Under the pieces are notes generated by a model, which saw nothing but the letters and a program-made list of their open reading frames with translations, was not told where the DNA came from and made no database searches. Made by a program: the position numbers and the translations under genes. DNA of 64,000 nt. Source: Mesorhizobium sp. Lineage in GTDB: Bacteria; Pseudomonadota; Alphaproteobacteria; Rhizobiales; Rhizobiaceae. The stretch lies in contig NZ_JAMLIG010000002.1 of NCBI RefSeq assembly GCF_023954305.1, positions 124,001-188,000 of the forward strand. Direction: 5' to 3'. Below, piece after piece: positions 41,461 to 51,198 of this stretch (the stretch's first letter is position 1; each line of letters begins with the position of its first letter).

Positions 41461-42474
41461 ATGCAGCTTTCCAATCCCCTCGCCGAGCCGATGGATATCG
41501 GTGGTGTGAGGCTTCGCAACAGGGTGTTCCTCGCGCCAATGTCGGGCATTACCGACAGAGCGTTCCGCGAGCGGGCCTATGCGCACGGTGCGGGACTCGT
41601 CGTGTCCGAAATGGTCGCCAGCGGCGAACTCGCCAAGCGAAATGACGAATCGAATCGCCGCATCCAGCGCACCGGCGACGGTCCGCATATGGTGCAGCTT
41701 GCTGGACGCGACGCGCACTGGCTCGCCGAAGGGGCGCGGATCGCCGAAGGCGAGGGCGCTGACATCATCGACATAAACATGGGCTGCCCGGCCAAGAAAG
41801 TGACCGGCGGCTATTGCGGCTCGGCGCTGATGCGCGAGCCTGACCATGCGTTGGCCCTGATCGAGGCGGTCGTATCGGCGGTCGGCGTGCCGGTGACGGT
41901 CAAGATGAGGCTCGGCTGGGACGATGCGTCCATCAACGCCCCGCAAATTGCCCGCCGCGCCGAAGAGGCGGGCGTGCGCATGGTGACTGTGCATGGCCGC
42001 ACGCGCTGCCAGTTTTACACCGGACGGGCGGACTGGGCCGCCATCGCCGCGGTCAAGCAGGCGGTGTCTATCCCTGTGGTCGCAAATGGAGACGTCTGCT
42101 CAGCACATGACGCCGCCGCGAACCTCGAAAGGTCCGGTGCCGACGCGGTCATGATCGGGCGCGGCCACTACGGTGCGCCGTGGCTGGCCGGAGAGATCGC
42201 CGGCGCGGGAGCGTCTACCGCGCCCGGATCGCCTGAAGCGCTGTGTGACTACGTGATTGCGCACTACGAGGAGATGCTGTCGCTCTACGGCACCGCGACC
42301 GGGCTGCGCCACGCGCGAAAGCATCTTGGCTGGTATCTCGACCGCCACGCGCCGCAGACGCTCGACGCACTGCGCTCGGCGATCATGACCGGCACGGACC
42401 CTACGGCGGTGAAGCGCAGCCTTCGCCTTGCGCTGACGGAGACGTCGTTCGACGAGGCGGAGATCGCCGCATGA
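41461..42474 (+). CDS. dusB: tRNA-dihydrouridine synthase (DusB/NifR3)
   Basis: The 337-residue flavoenzyme reduces uridines in tRNA. It shows NRVFLAPMSGITDRAFRE, the active-site DINMGCPAKKVTGGYCGSALM with the catalytic Cys in MGCPA, VTVKMRLGWDD, VTVHGRTRCQFYTGRADW and VMIGRGHYGAPW. In rhizobia and Rhodobacter the gene (called nifR3) is always first of the ntrBC operon, as here. ATG 41461 is preferred over TTG 41455, two codons upstream. It overlaps ntrB by four bases. The 165-base upstream gap has no clear promoter to my eye. Confidence 0.95.
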   Translation: MQLSNPLAEPMDIGGVRLRNRVFLAPMSGITDRAFRERAYAHGAGLVVSEMVASGELAKRNDESNRRIQRTGDGPHMVQLAGRDAHWLAEGARIAEGEGADIIDINMGCPAKKVTGGYCGSALMREPDHALALIEAVVSAVGVPVTVKMRLGWDDASINAPQIARRAEEAGVRMVTVHGRTRCQFYTGRADWAAIAAVKQAVSIPVVANGDVCSAHDAAANLERSGADAVMIGRGHYGAPWLAGEIAGAGASTAPGSPEALCDYVIAHYEEMLSLYGTATGLRHARKHLGWYLDRHAPQTLDALRSAIMTGTDPTAVKRSLRLALTETSFDEAEIAA

Positions 42475-43616
42475 CCGTGATGACCACATCTCGAAGAGCG
42501 GTGACCGATCCGGCGCAGATCGTGCTGAACACGATCCGTCACCCGGTCATCATGGTCGGCCCCGACAACAAGATCACATTCGCCAATGCGGATGCCGAGG
42601 ATTTCTTTAAAGCGAGCGCGGTGATCCTGTCGCGCAATACGCTCGATCATTTCGTTCCGTTTGGAAGTCCGCTGTTGACGCTGGTCGACCAGGTTAGGGA
42701 GCGCAAGGCGGCCGTCAACGAATACCGCGTCGACATTTCCTCGCCTCGTATCGGCCCGGACAAGATCGTCGACATCTATGTCGCGCCGGTCGTGGAGATA
42801 CCCGGGTCCGTGGTCGTCATGTTCCAGGAACGCTCGATGGCCGAGAAGATCGACCGCCAGATGACGCATCGAGGCGCTGCGCGTTCGGTGACCGGCCTGG
42901 CAGCCATGCTCGCGCACGAGATCAAGAATCCGCTGTCGGGCATTCGAGGTGCGGCTCAGCTTCTCGAAACCGTCGTACCCGACGAGGATCGCACTCTGAC
43001 CCGGCTTATCACCGAGGAGACCGACCGGATCGTCTCGCTCGTCGACCGGATGGAGATCTTTTCCGACGAGCGCCCGATCGAACGCTCTCCAGTCAACATC
43101 CATGCGGTGCTGGATCGAGTGAAGGCGATCGCCAGGAACGGCTTTGCCAGCCGCATCCGCATTGTCGAGGAATACGATCCCAGCCTTCCGCCGGTCTTTG
43201 CCAACCGCGACCAGTTGGTCCAGGTTTTCCTAAATCTGGTGAAGAACGCGGCAGAGGCGATCGGGTCCGATCCGAAGGGCGAGATCAAGCTGTCGACGGC
43301 GTTCCGCCCCGGCATGCGGCTCTCGGTGCCGGGCACCTCCGACCGGGTTTCGCTGCCGCTCGAATTCTGCGTCACGGACAACGGGCCCGGCGTGTCGGAA
43401 GACATCCTGCCGATTCTGTTCGACCCCTTCATCACCACCAAGCAGAACGGCTCGGGCCTCGGTTTGGCGCTCGTCGCCAAGATCGTCGGCGAGCACGGCG
43501 GCATCATCGAATGCGAATCGTCCCGGGCCGGGACGACCTTTCGCATCCTGATGCCCGCCTGGAAGGAAAGTAATTATCCCGCGGGCCATGACCCGGACGG
43601 AGGTCTCGACGGATGA
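42471..43616 (+). CDS. ntrB: Nitrogen-regulation sensor kinase NtrB
   Basis: The 381-residue cytosolic kinase has an N-terminal PAS domain (~15-115), the H-box MLAHEIKNPLSGIRGAAQLLE with His149 as phosphorylation site, and the ATPase motifs NLVKNAAEAIG, DNGPGVSEDI, DPFITTKQNGSGLGLALVAKI. It phosphorylates NtrC under nitrogen limitation and dephosphorylates it with PII. It overlaps dusB and ntrC by four bases each, so expression is tightly coupled. Confidence 0.95.
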   Translation: MTVMTTSRRAVTDPAQIVLNTIRHPVIMVGPDNKITFANADAEDFFKASAVILSRNTLDHFVPFGSPLLTLVDQVRERKAAVNEYRVDISSPRIGPDKIVDIYVAPVVEIPGSVVVMFQERSMAEKIDRQMTHRGAARSVTGLAAMLAHEIKNPLSGIRGAAQLLETVVPDEDRTLTRLITEETDRIVSLVDRMEIFSDERPIERSPVNIHAVLDRVKAIARNGFASRIRIVEEYDPSLPPVFANRDQLVQVFLNLVKNAAEAIGSDPKGEIKLSTAFRPGMRLSVPGTSDRVSLPLEFCVTDNGPGVSEDILPILFDPFITTKQNGSGLGLALVAKIVGEHGGIIECESSRAGTTFRILMPAWKESNYPAGHDPDGGLDG

Positions 43617-45073
43617 CGACACGCGGCAGTATCCTCATTGCCGATGACGATGCGGCGATCCGCACCGTGCTAAACCAGGCGCTTTCGCGAGTCGGCCACG
43701 ACGTGCGCGTCACCTCCAACGCGGCGACGCTCTGGCGCTGGGTCCAGGCGGGCGAGGGCGACCTCGTCATCACCGACGTCGTCATGCCGGACGAGAACGC
43801 ATTCGACATGCTGCCGCGCATCAAGAAGGCGCGGCCGGACCTGCCCGTGATCGTCATGAGCGCGCAGAACACGTTCATGACCGCGATCCGCGCCTCGGAA
43901 AAGGGCGCCTACGAATACCTGCCGAAACCGTTCGACCTCACCGAACTGCTCAACATCGTCAATCGGGCGCTGTCCGAGCCGAAGAAGGCGGTCAGCGCGG
44001 ACCGCGCGGAAGAACCGCCGGAATCGATGCCCCTGGTCGGCCGCTCGGCCGCCATGCAGGACATCTACCGCATGCTGGCGCGCATGATGCAGACCGACCT
44101 GACGGTGATGATCTCGGGCGAGTCTGGCACCGGAAAGGAGCTGGTGGCGCGGGCGCTCCACGACTTCGGCCGCCGCCGCAACGGCCCCTTCGTCGCGATC
44201 AACATGGCGGCGATCCCGCGCGACCTGATCGAATCCGAACTGTTCGGCCACGAGAAGGGGGCCTTCACCGGGGCGCAGAACCGCTCGACCGGCCGCTTCG
44301 AGCAGGCCGAGGGTGGAACGCTGTTTCTCGACGAGATCGGCGACATGCCGATGGAGGCGCAGACAAGGCTGCTGCGCGTGCTGCAGCAGGGTGAATACAC
44401 GACCGTGGGCGGCCGCACGCCGATCAAGACCGATGTGCGCATTGTCGCCGCGACCAACAAGGACCTGCGCACCCTGATCAATCAGGGCCTGTTCCGCGAG
44501 GATCTGTTCTATCGCCTCAATGTCGTGCCGCTGCGCCTGCCAGCACTCAAGGAGCGCGCCGAGGACATCCCGGACCTAGTCCGACATTTCTTCAAGCAGG
44601 CCGAGAGCGAGGGTCTGTCGGCAAAGCGCATTTCGAGCGCCGGCATCGAACTGATGAAACGCTATCCGTGGCCCGGCAACGTGCGCGAACTCGAAAACCT
44701 CATCCGCCGGCTCGCCGCGCTCTATCCCCAGGACGAGATCTCCGCCGAGATCATCGAGCACGAACTACGGACGGGGGAACTGCCGCAGCCGGTGGGCAGC
44801 TCGTCGAGCCTGCCGGACGACATTTCCGTCGGACAGGCGGTAGAGCACTACCTGCAGCATTACTTCACGGGTTTTGGTGAAGACCTGCCGCCGCCCGGCC
44901 TCTATCAGCGGATGCTCGCCGAAGTGGAGTATCCGCTTGTGCTCGCGGCGATGACCGCGACGCGCGGCAACCAGATCAGGGCGGCTGAACTTCTCGGCCT
45001 TAACCGCAATACGCTGCGCAAGAAGATCCGCGAGCTTGGCGTGAACGTCTACCGCACCTCCCGCCAGGCCTGA
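43613..45073 (+). CDS. ntrC: Nitrogen-regulation response regulator NtrC
   Basis: The 486-residue sigma-54 activator has a receiver (phospho-Asp55 in LVITDVVMPDENAF), an AAA+ domain with Walker A GESGTGKELVARA, the intact sigma-54 contact loop ELFGHEKGAFTGAQ, Walker B GGTLFLDEIGDM, and a C-terminal Fis-type HTH (AAELLGLNRNTLRKKIRELGV). It activates nitrogen-scavenging genes; the urtA promoter at 23.5 kb is a likely target. The GAFTGA loop separates it clearly from NtrX in the same cluster. Confidence 0.97.
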   Translation: MTTRGSILIADDDAAIRTVLNQALSRVGHDVRVTSNAATLWRWVQAGEGDLVITDVVMPDENAFDMLPRIKKARPDLPVIVMSAQNTFMTAIRASEKGAYEYLPKPFDLTELLNIVNRALSEPKKAVSADRAEEPPESMPLVGRSAAMQDIYRMLARMMQTDLTVMISGESGTGKELVARALHDFGRRRNGPFVAINMAAIPRDLIESELFGHEKGAFTGAQNRSTGRFEQAEGGTLFLDEIGDMPMEAQTRLLRVLQQGEYTTVGGRTPIKTDVRIVAATNKDLRTLINQGLFREDLFYRLNVVPLRLPALKERAEDIPDLVRHFFKQAESEGLSAKRISSAGIELMKRYPWPGNVRELENLIRRLAALYPQDEISAEIIEHELRTGELPQPVGSSSSLPDDISVGQAVEHYLQHYFTGFGEDLPPPGLYQRMLAEVEYPLVLAAMTATRGNQIRAAELLGLNRNTLRKKIRELGVNVYRTSRQA

Positions 45074-45118
45074 CGGGAAACCGCGCGCCGCCATCGAATT
45101 GTTGCAGAATCGCCACAA

Positions 45119-45140
45119 TGCGTTGCATAGCTGCAACGCA
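45119..45140. promoter_or_regulatory. Perfect 9-bp palindrome upstream of ntrY
   Basis: TGCGTTGCA (45119-45127), TAGC, TGCAACGCA (45132-45140), ending 21 bases before the ntrY ATG. It may be an operator or an mRNA hairpin affecting ntrY translation. Its core TTGCA..TGCAA resembles the wider repeat at the urtA promoter. Confidence 0.5.
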
Positions 45141-45161
45141 GACCATGCCGTGCAACACGCA

Positions 45162-47468
45162 ATGAACCAAACCGTGGACCCTGCCATCTCGGGAGCCGAG
45201 CTGCCCGCGGAGGCCGTGGCCGTGAGACCGGCCGAAAGCCGCCGGCTGCTCGCGTGGCCCGGCATCGTCACGGTCGTGCTCTCGCTCGCCAGCGCCGCGC
45301 TTTCCTTCGTAATCCTGATGGGTCTGACCGCGATCGAGCCGACCCCGCGGACGACGCTGGTGCTCATCGCGGTCAACGCCGCCTTCATTTTCGTCCTGCT
45401 GGCACTGATCGGCCGGGAGGCGCATCGCATCCTGATGGCGCGACGCATCGGCAAGGCGGCGTCGCGCTTGCATGTGCGCATCGTCGCCATGTTCGCCCTG
45501 GTGGCGGCCCTGCCGGCGATCCTCGTCGCAATTGTCGCCTCGATCACGCTCGATATCGGTCTCGACCGGTGGTTCGACATTCGCACCAAGACGATCATCA
45601 ACTCCTCCCTGTCGATCGCCGAGGCCTATGTGCGCGAGAATGCGCGCAACCTGCAGGGAACGACGCTGTCGATGGCCAACGACCTCGACAGCAACCGGAC
45701 GCTCTACAATCTCGACCGCGGCGGGTTCGAAGCTCTGGTGACGCAGCAGGCGCAGGGCAGGGCGCTGGCTCATGCCGCACTTATCCGCGCCGACGGCTCG
45801 GTTATGATGCAGGCCGAGACGAGGAGCAGCATCGCACTGCCCGATCCGCCGATCGAGGCAGTCCAGACCGCCGCCGACGGTCAGCCGGTGCTGATCGAAC
45901 CGCGCGTTCGCAACATCGTCGGCGCGATCATCAAGCTCAGGCAGATCCCGGATGCCTATCTCTATACGATCCGCGAGGTCGACCAGGAGGTCATCCGTGC
46001 GCGGCAGCTCGTGCGCGCCAATGCCTCCGACTATCGCCTGCTGGAAGACAACCGCACTGCGACCCAGATCGCCTTCGCACTGCTCTATCTCGGCCTGACG
46101 CTGGTTATCGTCATGTCAGCGATCTGGACCGGCATCGCGGTGGCGGATCGCCTTGTCAGGCCGGTGCGCCAGTTGATCGGCGCCGCCGACGAGGTAGCTA
46201 CCGGCAATCTCGACGTCCAGGTGCCCGTCCGCGCATCGGACGGTGATGTCGGCTACCTGTCGCAGACCTTCAACACCATGCTCACGGAACTCAAATTCCA
46301 GCGCAACGCACTCTTGAGCGCGAAGGACCAGATCGACGAGCGGCGGCGGTTTTCGGAAGCGGTTCTCGCCGGCGTGACCGCGGGCGTCATCGGGGTCGAT
46401 TCCGAGGGCCTGGTGACGATCGTCAACCGTTCGGCGGAGACCATGCTCGCACTGCCGCTCGCAGATACGATCGGCAAGAACATTAGCACCATGCTGCCGC
46501 ATGTCGGCCGCGTCTTCGAGATCGCCCGGGATTCCTCGCGCCCTGTCTATCGCGAGCAGGTCACCTTCTACCGCGGCGGCGCCGAGCGTACCTTCAACGT
46601 GCAGATCACGGTCGAAGGCAGCGACCGGCAGGACGATCCCAAGGCCTATGTCGTGACGGTCGACGACATCACAGATCTCGTGCAGGCGCAGCGGTCGACC
46701 GCCTGGGCCGACGTCGCGCGGCGCATCGCGCACGAGATCAAGAACCCGCTGACGCCGATCCAGCTCTCGGCCGAGCGTATCCGCCGGCGCTTCGGCAAGG
46801 TGATCGTCGAGGATCGCGAGATTTTCGACCAATGCACGGACACGATCATCCGACAGGTCGGTGACATTGGCCGCATGGTGGACGAATTCTCAGCCTTTGC
46901 ACGCATGCCAAAGCCGACGATGCAGCAGATGGACCTGCGCGAAGCCCTTCGCGAGGCGTCCTTCCTCGTCGAAGTGAGCCGCTCCGATATCGTGTTCGAG
47001 CGTCAGTTCGGCAGCGAGCCGCTGACGGGAACGTTCGACAGCCGTCTGATGGGCCAGGCACTCGGCAACGTCATCAAGAACGCGGCCGAAGCGATCGATG
47101 CGGGAGAAAGACCGGCGGGCGAACCTGGGGTGATTCGTATCCGCGCGACGCAGGCGAGGGGCTATATCGCCGTCGACGTGATCGACAACGGCAAGGGCCT
47201 GCCGCGCGAGAACAGGCAAAGGCTGCTCGAGCCTTATATGACGACGCGCGAAAAAGGTACCGGTCTCGGCCTCGCTATCGTCAAGAAGATCGTGGAGGAC
47301 CACGGAGGCCGGCTCGAACTCCACGACGCGCCAGCCGATTTCCACGGTGGTCGTGGTGCGATGATCCGGATGATCCTTCCGGGAATAGGTGCCGCCCAAG
47401 CCGCTGCTCGACCCGCCAGACGGGCCGAGGGCGAACAGCAAGCGGAGAAGGTGCACAATGGCGTCTGA
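45162..47468 (+). CDS. ntrY: Membrane sensor kinase NtrY
   Basis: The 768-residue kinase has membrane helices near residues ~33-60, ~68-88, ~103-130 and ~315-345, enclosing a ~180-residue extracytoplasmic sensor region. A HAMP domain (ADRLVRPVRQLIGAADEVATGNLDV), a PAS domain (RRRFSEAVLAGVTAGVIGVDSEG), HisKA (VARRIAHEIKNPLTPIQLSAERI) and ATPase (NVIKNAAEAIDAG, GTGLGLAIVKKIVEDHGG) follow. It partners NtrX in redox, nitrogen and envelope responses. ATG 45162 is chosen over TTG 45099; the latter would place the palindrome inside the gene. Its 3' end overlaps ntrX by 11 bases. Confidence 0.94.
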   Translation: MNQTVDPAISGAELPAEAVAVRPAESRRLLAWPGIVTVVLSLASAALSFVILMGLTAIEPTPRTTLVLIAVNAAFIFVLLALIGREAHRILMARRIGKAASRLHVRIVAMFALVAALPAILVAIVASITLDIGLDRWFDIRTKTIINSSLSIAEAYVRENARNLQGTTLSMANDLDSNRTLYNLDRGGFEALVTQQAQGRALAHAALIRADGSVMMQAETRSSIALPDPPIEAVQTAADGQPVLIEPRVRNIVGAIIKLRQIPDAYLYTIREVDQEVIRARQLVRANASDYRLLEDNRTATQIAFALLYLGLTLVIVMSAIWTGIAVADRLVRPVRQLIGAADEVATGNLDVQVPVRASDGDVGYLSQTFNTMLTELKFQRNALLSAKDQIDERRRFSEAVLAGVTAGVIGVDSEGLVTIVNRSAETMLALPLADTIGKNISTMLPHVGRVFEIARDSSRPVYREQVTFYRGGAERTFNVQITVEGSDRQDDPKAYVVTVDDITDLVQAQRSTAWADVARRIAHEIKNPLTPIQLSAERIRRRFGKVIVEDREIFDQCTDTIIRQVGDIGRMVDEFSAFARMPKPTMQQMDLREALREASFLVEVSRSDIVFERQFGSEPLTGTFDSRLMGQALGNVIKNAAEAIDAGERPAGEPGVIRIRATQARGYIAVDVIDNGKGLPRENRQRLLEPYMTTREKGTGLGLAIVKKIVEDHGGRLELHDAPADFHGGRGAMIRMILPGIGAAQAAARPARRAEGEQQAEKVHNGV

Positions 47469-48819
47469 CATCCTGATTGTTGACGATGAACAGGACATCC
47501 GCGAGCTCGTGGCGGGCATTCTCGATGACGAGGGTCATGAGACCCGTACCGCGCACGACGCCGACAGCGCGCTTGCGGCGATCTCCGACCGGATGCCCCG
47601 TCTCGTCTTCCTCGACATCTGGCTGCAGGGCTCCCGCCTCGACGGTCTGGCGCTGCTCGACGAGATCAAGACCATCTATCCCGAGCTGCCGGTTGTCATG
47701 ATCTCGGGCCACGGCAATATCGAGACCGCGGTCTCCGCGATCCGCCGCGGCGCTTACGATTTCATCGAGAAGCCGTTCAAGGCCGACCGCCTGATCCTGA
47801 TTGCCGAACGCGCGCTGGAGACGTCGAACCTGCGGCGCGAAGTCTCCGAAATCAAACGCCGTACCGGAGAGACCTTCGACCTCATCGGCACGTCGACGGC
47901 GATGAACCAGCTGCGGCAGACCATCGAGCGCGTGGCGCCGACCAACAGCCGGATCATGATCATCGGCCCTTCGGGTTCGGGCAAGGAAATGGTGGCGCGC
48001 TCGATCCATGCCCAGTCGACCCGGGCAGGCGGACCCTTCGTGTCGGTCAATTCGGCCAACATCACGCCGGAGCGCATGGAGATCGAGCTATTCGGCACGG
48101 AAGCCAACGGCGTCGAGCGCAAGATCGGCGCGCTCGAAGAGGCGCATCGGGGCATCCTCTACCTCGACGAAGTCGCCGACATGCCGCGCGAGACGCAGAA
48201 CAAGATCCTGCGCGTCCTGGTCGATCAGCAATTCGAACGCGTCGGCGGCACCAAGCGGGTGAAGGTCGACGTGCGGATCATCTCGTCGACGGCCAGCAAT
48301 CTGGAGGCGATGATCGCGGACGGACGGTTCCGCGAAGACCTCTACCATCGTCTTGCCGTGGTGCCGATCTTCGTCCCCGGCCTGTCGGAGCGCCGCGAGG
48401 ACATTCCGTTGCTGGTGCATCATTTCATGGCCATGGTCGGGGCCCAGGCTGGCATCAAGCCGCGCCGCATGGGCGACGACGCGATGGCTGTGCTCCAGGC
48501 GCACAACTGGCCCGGAAACGTCCGCCAGCTGCGCAACAATGTCGAGCGCCTGATGATCCTCGCCCGAGGCGACGACGCCGATGCGCCGATCACCGCCGAT
48601 CTCCTGCCATCCGAGATCGGCGACGTGATGCCCAAGACCCCGAGCCAGTCGGACCAGCACATCATGGCCCTGCCGCTGCGCGAGGCCAGGGAGCTGTTCG
48701 AGAAGGAATATCTCATCGCCCAGATCAACCGTTTCGGCGGCAACATCTCGCGCACGGCCGAGTTCATTGGTATGGAACGTTCGGCGCTTCACCGTAAGCT
48801 GAAGTCGCTCGGGGTCTGA
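47458..48819 (+). CDS. ntrX: Response regulator NtrX, lacking the GAFTGA loop
   Basis: The 453-residue regulator has a receiver with phospho-Asp53 (VFLDIWLQGSRLDGL), an AAA+ domain with a modified Walker A IGPSGSGKEMVARS and Walker B GGILYLDE replaced by HRGILYLDEVADM, and a Fis-like HTH (ISRTAEFIGMERSALHRKLKSLGV). Where NtrC has GAFTGA, this protein reads ELFGTEANGVERKIGALEE, so it should not remodel sigma-54 holoenzyme. Alphaproteobacterial NtrX proteins usually act at sigma-70 promoters, often of cell-cycle and respiration genes. The GTGCACA before the ATG and the overlap with ntrY indicate coupling. Confidence 0.95.
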   Translation: MASDILIVDDEQDIRELVAGILDDEGHETRTAHDADSALAAISDRMPRLVFLDIWLQGSRLDGLALLDEIKTIYPELPVVMISGHGNIETAVSAIRRGAYDFIEKPFKADRLILIAERALETSNLRREVSEIKRRTGETFDLIGTSTAMNQLRQTIERVAPTNSRIMIIGPSGSGKEMVARSIHAQSTRAGGPFVSVNSANITPERMEIELFGTEANGVERKIGALEEAHRGILYLDEVADMPRETQNKILRVLVDQQFERVGGTKRVKVDVRIISSTASNLEAMIADGRFREDLYHRLAVVPIFVPGLSERREDIPLLVHHFMAMVGAQAGIKPRRMGDDAMAVLQAHNWPGNVRQLRNNVERLMILARGDDADAPITADLLPSEIGDVMPKTPSQSDQHIMALPLREARELFEKEYLIAQINRFGGNISRTAEFIGMERSALHRKLKSLGV

Positions 48820-48835
48820 CGGGGCATTCATCTCA

Positions 48836-50212
48836 ATGCGGGTCATCATCTGCGGTGCTGGACAGGTCGGATACGGCATCGCGGAGCGCCTCGCCGCAGA
48901 GCGCAACGACATTTCGGTCATCGACACGTCGCCCGAGCTGATCCGGGCCATTCGTGATTCGCTCGACGTGCGCGGCATCGTCGGCCACGGCGCGCATCCA
49001 GACGTGCTCGAAGCCGCCGGTGCCGCCGAGGCGGACATGATCATCGCCGTGACGCTCTACGACGAGGTGAACATGATCGCCTGCAAGGTCGCACATTCGC
49101 TGTTCAACGTGCCGACCAAGATCGCCCGTATCCGGTCCCAGTCCTACCTCCAGCCGCATTATCAGGATCTGTTCTCGCGCGAGCACCTGCCGATCGACGT
49201 GGTGATCTCGCCGGAGCTCGAGGTCGGCGAGATGGTGCTACGGCGCATCGCGCTGCCGGGCGCGACGGATGTGGTCCGCTTCGCCGACGGCAAGGTCGCG
49301 ATGGTCGCGATCGAATGCCTGGAGGAATGCCCGGTCATCAATACGCCGCTCGCACAGCTCAGCGAGTTGTTCCCGGACCTGCCCTCGACGGTGGTCGGCG
49401 TCAGCCGCGCCGGCAAGCTGTTCGTGCCGCATTCGGGCGATCAATTGCTCGCCGGCGACCTGGCCTATGTCGTCACGACCAAGGAACAGGTGCGCCGCAC
49501 CCTCGGCCTGTTCGGACATGAGGAGACCGAAGCCTCGCGGATCGTCATCGCCGGCGGCGGCAATATCGGTCTCTACGTCGCAAGGGCGCTGGAACAGCGC
49601 CAGATCCGCACCCGAGTGAAACTGATCGAGAACACGCGCGAGCGCGCCATCGCCATTGCCGATCAGTTGAGGAAAACCGTGGTGCTGCACGGAAGCGCCC
49701 TCGACCAGAAGCTTCTGCTCGAAGCCGACATAGAAGATGCCGACCTGATGGTTGCCCTGACGAACAACGATCAGGTCAATATCCTGTCGAGCGTCATCGC
49801 CAAGCAGCTTGGCTGCAAGGGCAATCTCGCCCTGATTAACAATCCATCCTACCACGATCTCACCAAGACGATCGGGGTCGACGCCTACATCAACCCGCGC
49901 AACGTGACGATTTCGCGGGTGCTCCAGCATGTGCGCCGCGGCCGCATCCGGGCGGTGCACAGCGTGCAGAAGGGGGCGGCCGAAATCATCGAAGCCGAGG
50001 CTCTCGAAACCTCGCCGCTGGTTGGTCCGCTTCTGCGCGATGCGGACCTCCCGTCGGGCATGCGCATTGGTGCGATCTATCGCGACGGTGCGGTCCTCAA
50101 GCCTGACGGCGGCATGCGCATCAAACCGAAAGACCGCGTCGTGATATTCGCCATGGCCAAGGAAGTCCGGCAGGTGGAGCAGATGTTCCGCGTCAGCCTG
50201 GAATTCTTCTGA
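48836..50212 (+). CDS. trkA: Trk potassium uptake regulator TrkA
   Basis: The 458-residue peripheral protein has two Rossmann/RCK halves: MRVIICGAGQVGYGIAERLA (~1-20) and IVIAGGGNIGLYVARALEQR (~235-254). Each is followed by a TrkA-C domain (VSRAGKLFVPHSGDQLLAGD, ...VLKPDGGMRIKPKDRVVIFA). It gates TrkH/TrkG channels in response to NAD(H) or ATP. No trkH is nearby. The gene order ntrX-trkA-dat-hfq is conserved in rhizobia. It begins 16 bases after ntrX. Confidence 0.95.
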   Translation: MRVIICGAGQVGYGIAERLAAERNDISVIDTSPELIRAIRDSLDVRGIVGHGAHPDVLEAAGAAEADMIIAVTLYDEVNMIACKVAHSLFNVPTKIARIRSQSYLQPHYQDLFSREHLPIDVVISPELEVGEMVLRRIALPGATDVVRFADGKVAMVAIECLEECPVINTPLAQLSELFPDLPSTVVGVSRAGKLFVPHSGDQLLAGDLAYVVTTKEQVRRTLGLFGHEETEASRIVIAGGGNIGLYVARALEQRQIRTRVKLIENTRERAIAIADQLRKTVVLHGSALDQKLLLEADIEDADLMVALTNNDQVNILSSVIAKQLGCKGNLALINNPSYHDLTKTIGVDAYINPRNVTISRVLQHVRRGRIRAVHSVQKGAAEIIEAEALETSPLVGPLLRDADLPSGMRIGAIYRDGAVLKPDGGMRIKPKDRVVIFAMAKEVRQVEQMFRVSLEFF

Positions 50213-50249
50213 TCCGGCTCGTTTCTGACCAACACTGCAAGGACGTCCC

Positions 50250-51110
50250 ATGCCCCGCATCGCCTATGTCAACGGCCGCTACGTTCCACATCGGGATGCG
50301 GCCGTTCATATCGAGGATCGGGGCTATCAGTTTGCCGACGGCGTCTACGAGGTCTGCGAGGTTGCGCGGGGCAATCTGATGGACGCGACCCGCCATCTCG
50401 ACCGCCTCGACAGGTCGCTGCGCGAACTGCGAATCGGCTGGCCGATGCATCGTTCGGCCCTAGTGACGGTGATGCGCGAGGTGGTGACCCGCAACCGCGT
50501 CGGGAACGGCCTCGTCTACGTGCAGGTGACGCGCGGCGTTGCCGGTCGCGATTTCGTCTTTCCGGAAAACGTGGCCCCGTCGCTCGTGGTGACCGCAAAG
50601 AAGGTCGATCCGGGCCTGGCCGCCAGACGTGCAGAAACCGGCATCAAGGTGATCACCCTGCCGGAAAACCGCTGGGACCGTGTCGACATCAAGTCCGTGG
50701 GGCTGCTGCCCAACGTACTGGCCAAGCAAGCCGCCAAGGAGGCGGGCGCGCAGGAAGCGTGGTTTGTCGATGCCGACGGCTTCGTGAAGGAGGGCGGATC
50801 GTCGAACGCCTGGATCGTCACGAAGGATGGCCGCCTGGTCACAAGGCCCGCGGAGTCTGGTATCTTGCGCGGCATAACCCGCACGACCCTGTTCGACGTG
50901 GCCGAGAGACTGGGATTGACGATCGAGGAGCGCGGCTTTTCCGTCGCCGAGGCGAAAGCAGCCCGCGAGGCCTTCATCAGCTCCGCCACGACCATCGCGA
51001 TGTCGGTCGTGGAAATCGACGGAGCCCCAATTGCCAACGGTTATCCCGGCTCGGTCGTCCAATCGCTGCGCCAGGCGTTTTTTGACGTTGCGGAAAAGAC
51101 TCCGGCCTGA
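50250..51110 (+). CDS. dat: D-amino-acid aminotransferase (fold type IV)
   Basis: The 286-residue PLP enzyme shows YVNGRYVPHRDAAVHIEDRGYQFADGVYEV, typical of D-alanine transaminases, the catalytic Lys in DIKSVGLLPNVLAKQAAKE (two residues into the stretch after DRVDIK), and EGGSSNAWIV with GILRGITRTTLFDVAERLG. It interconverts D-alanine or D-aspartate with 2-oxo acids, feeding or draining peptidoglycan precursors. Branched-chain or 4-amino-4-deoxychorismate relatives share the fold, but the N-terminus favours Dat. It lies 37 bases after trkA. Confidence 0.88.
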   Translation: MPRIAYVNGRYVPHRDAAVHIEDRGYQFADGVYEVCEVARGNLMDATRHLDRLDRSLRELRIGWPMHRSALVTVMREVVTRNRVGNGLVYVQVTRGVAGRDFVFPENVAPSLVVTAKKVDPGLAARRAETGIKVITLPENRWDRVDIKSVGLLPNVLAKQAAKEAGAQEAWFVDADGFVKEGGSSNAWIVTKDGRLVTRPAESGILRGITRTTLFDVAERLGLTIEERGFSVAEAKAAREAFISSATTIAMSVVEIDGAPIANGYPGSVVQSLRQAFFDVAEKTPA

Positions 51111-51198
51111 TAACCGCATTTCGGGCCGGCAGCGGCTCTAAGTTGAGTTCCCCACCGAAACGCAGGGTTGCTATGCGCCGGATTTACGTCCGCGACGC

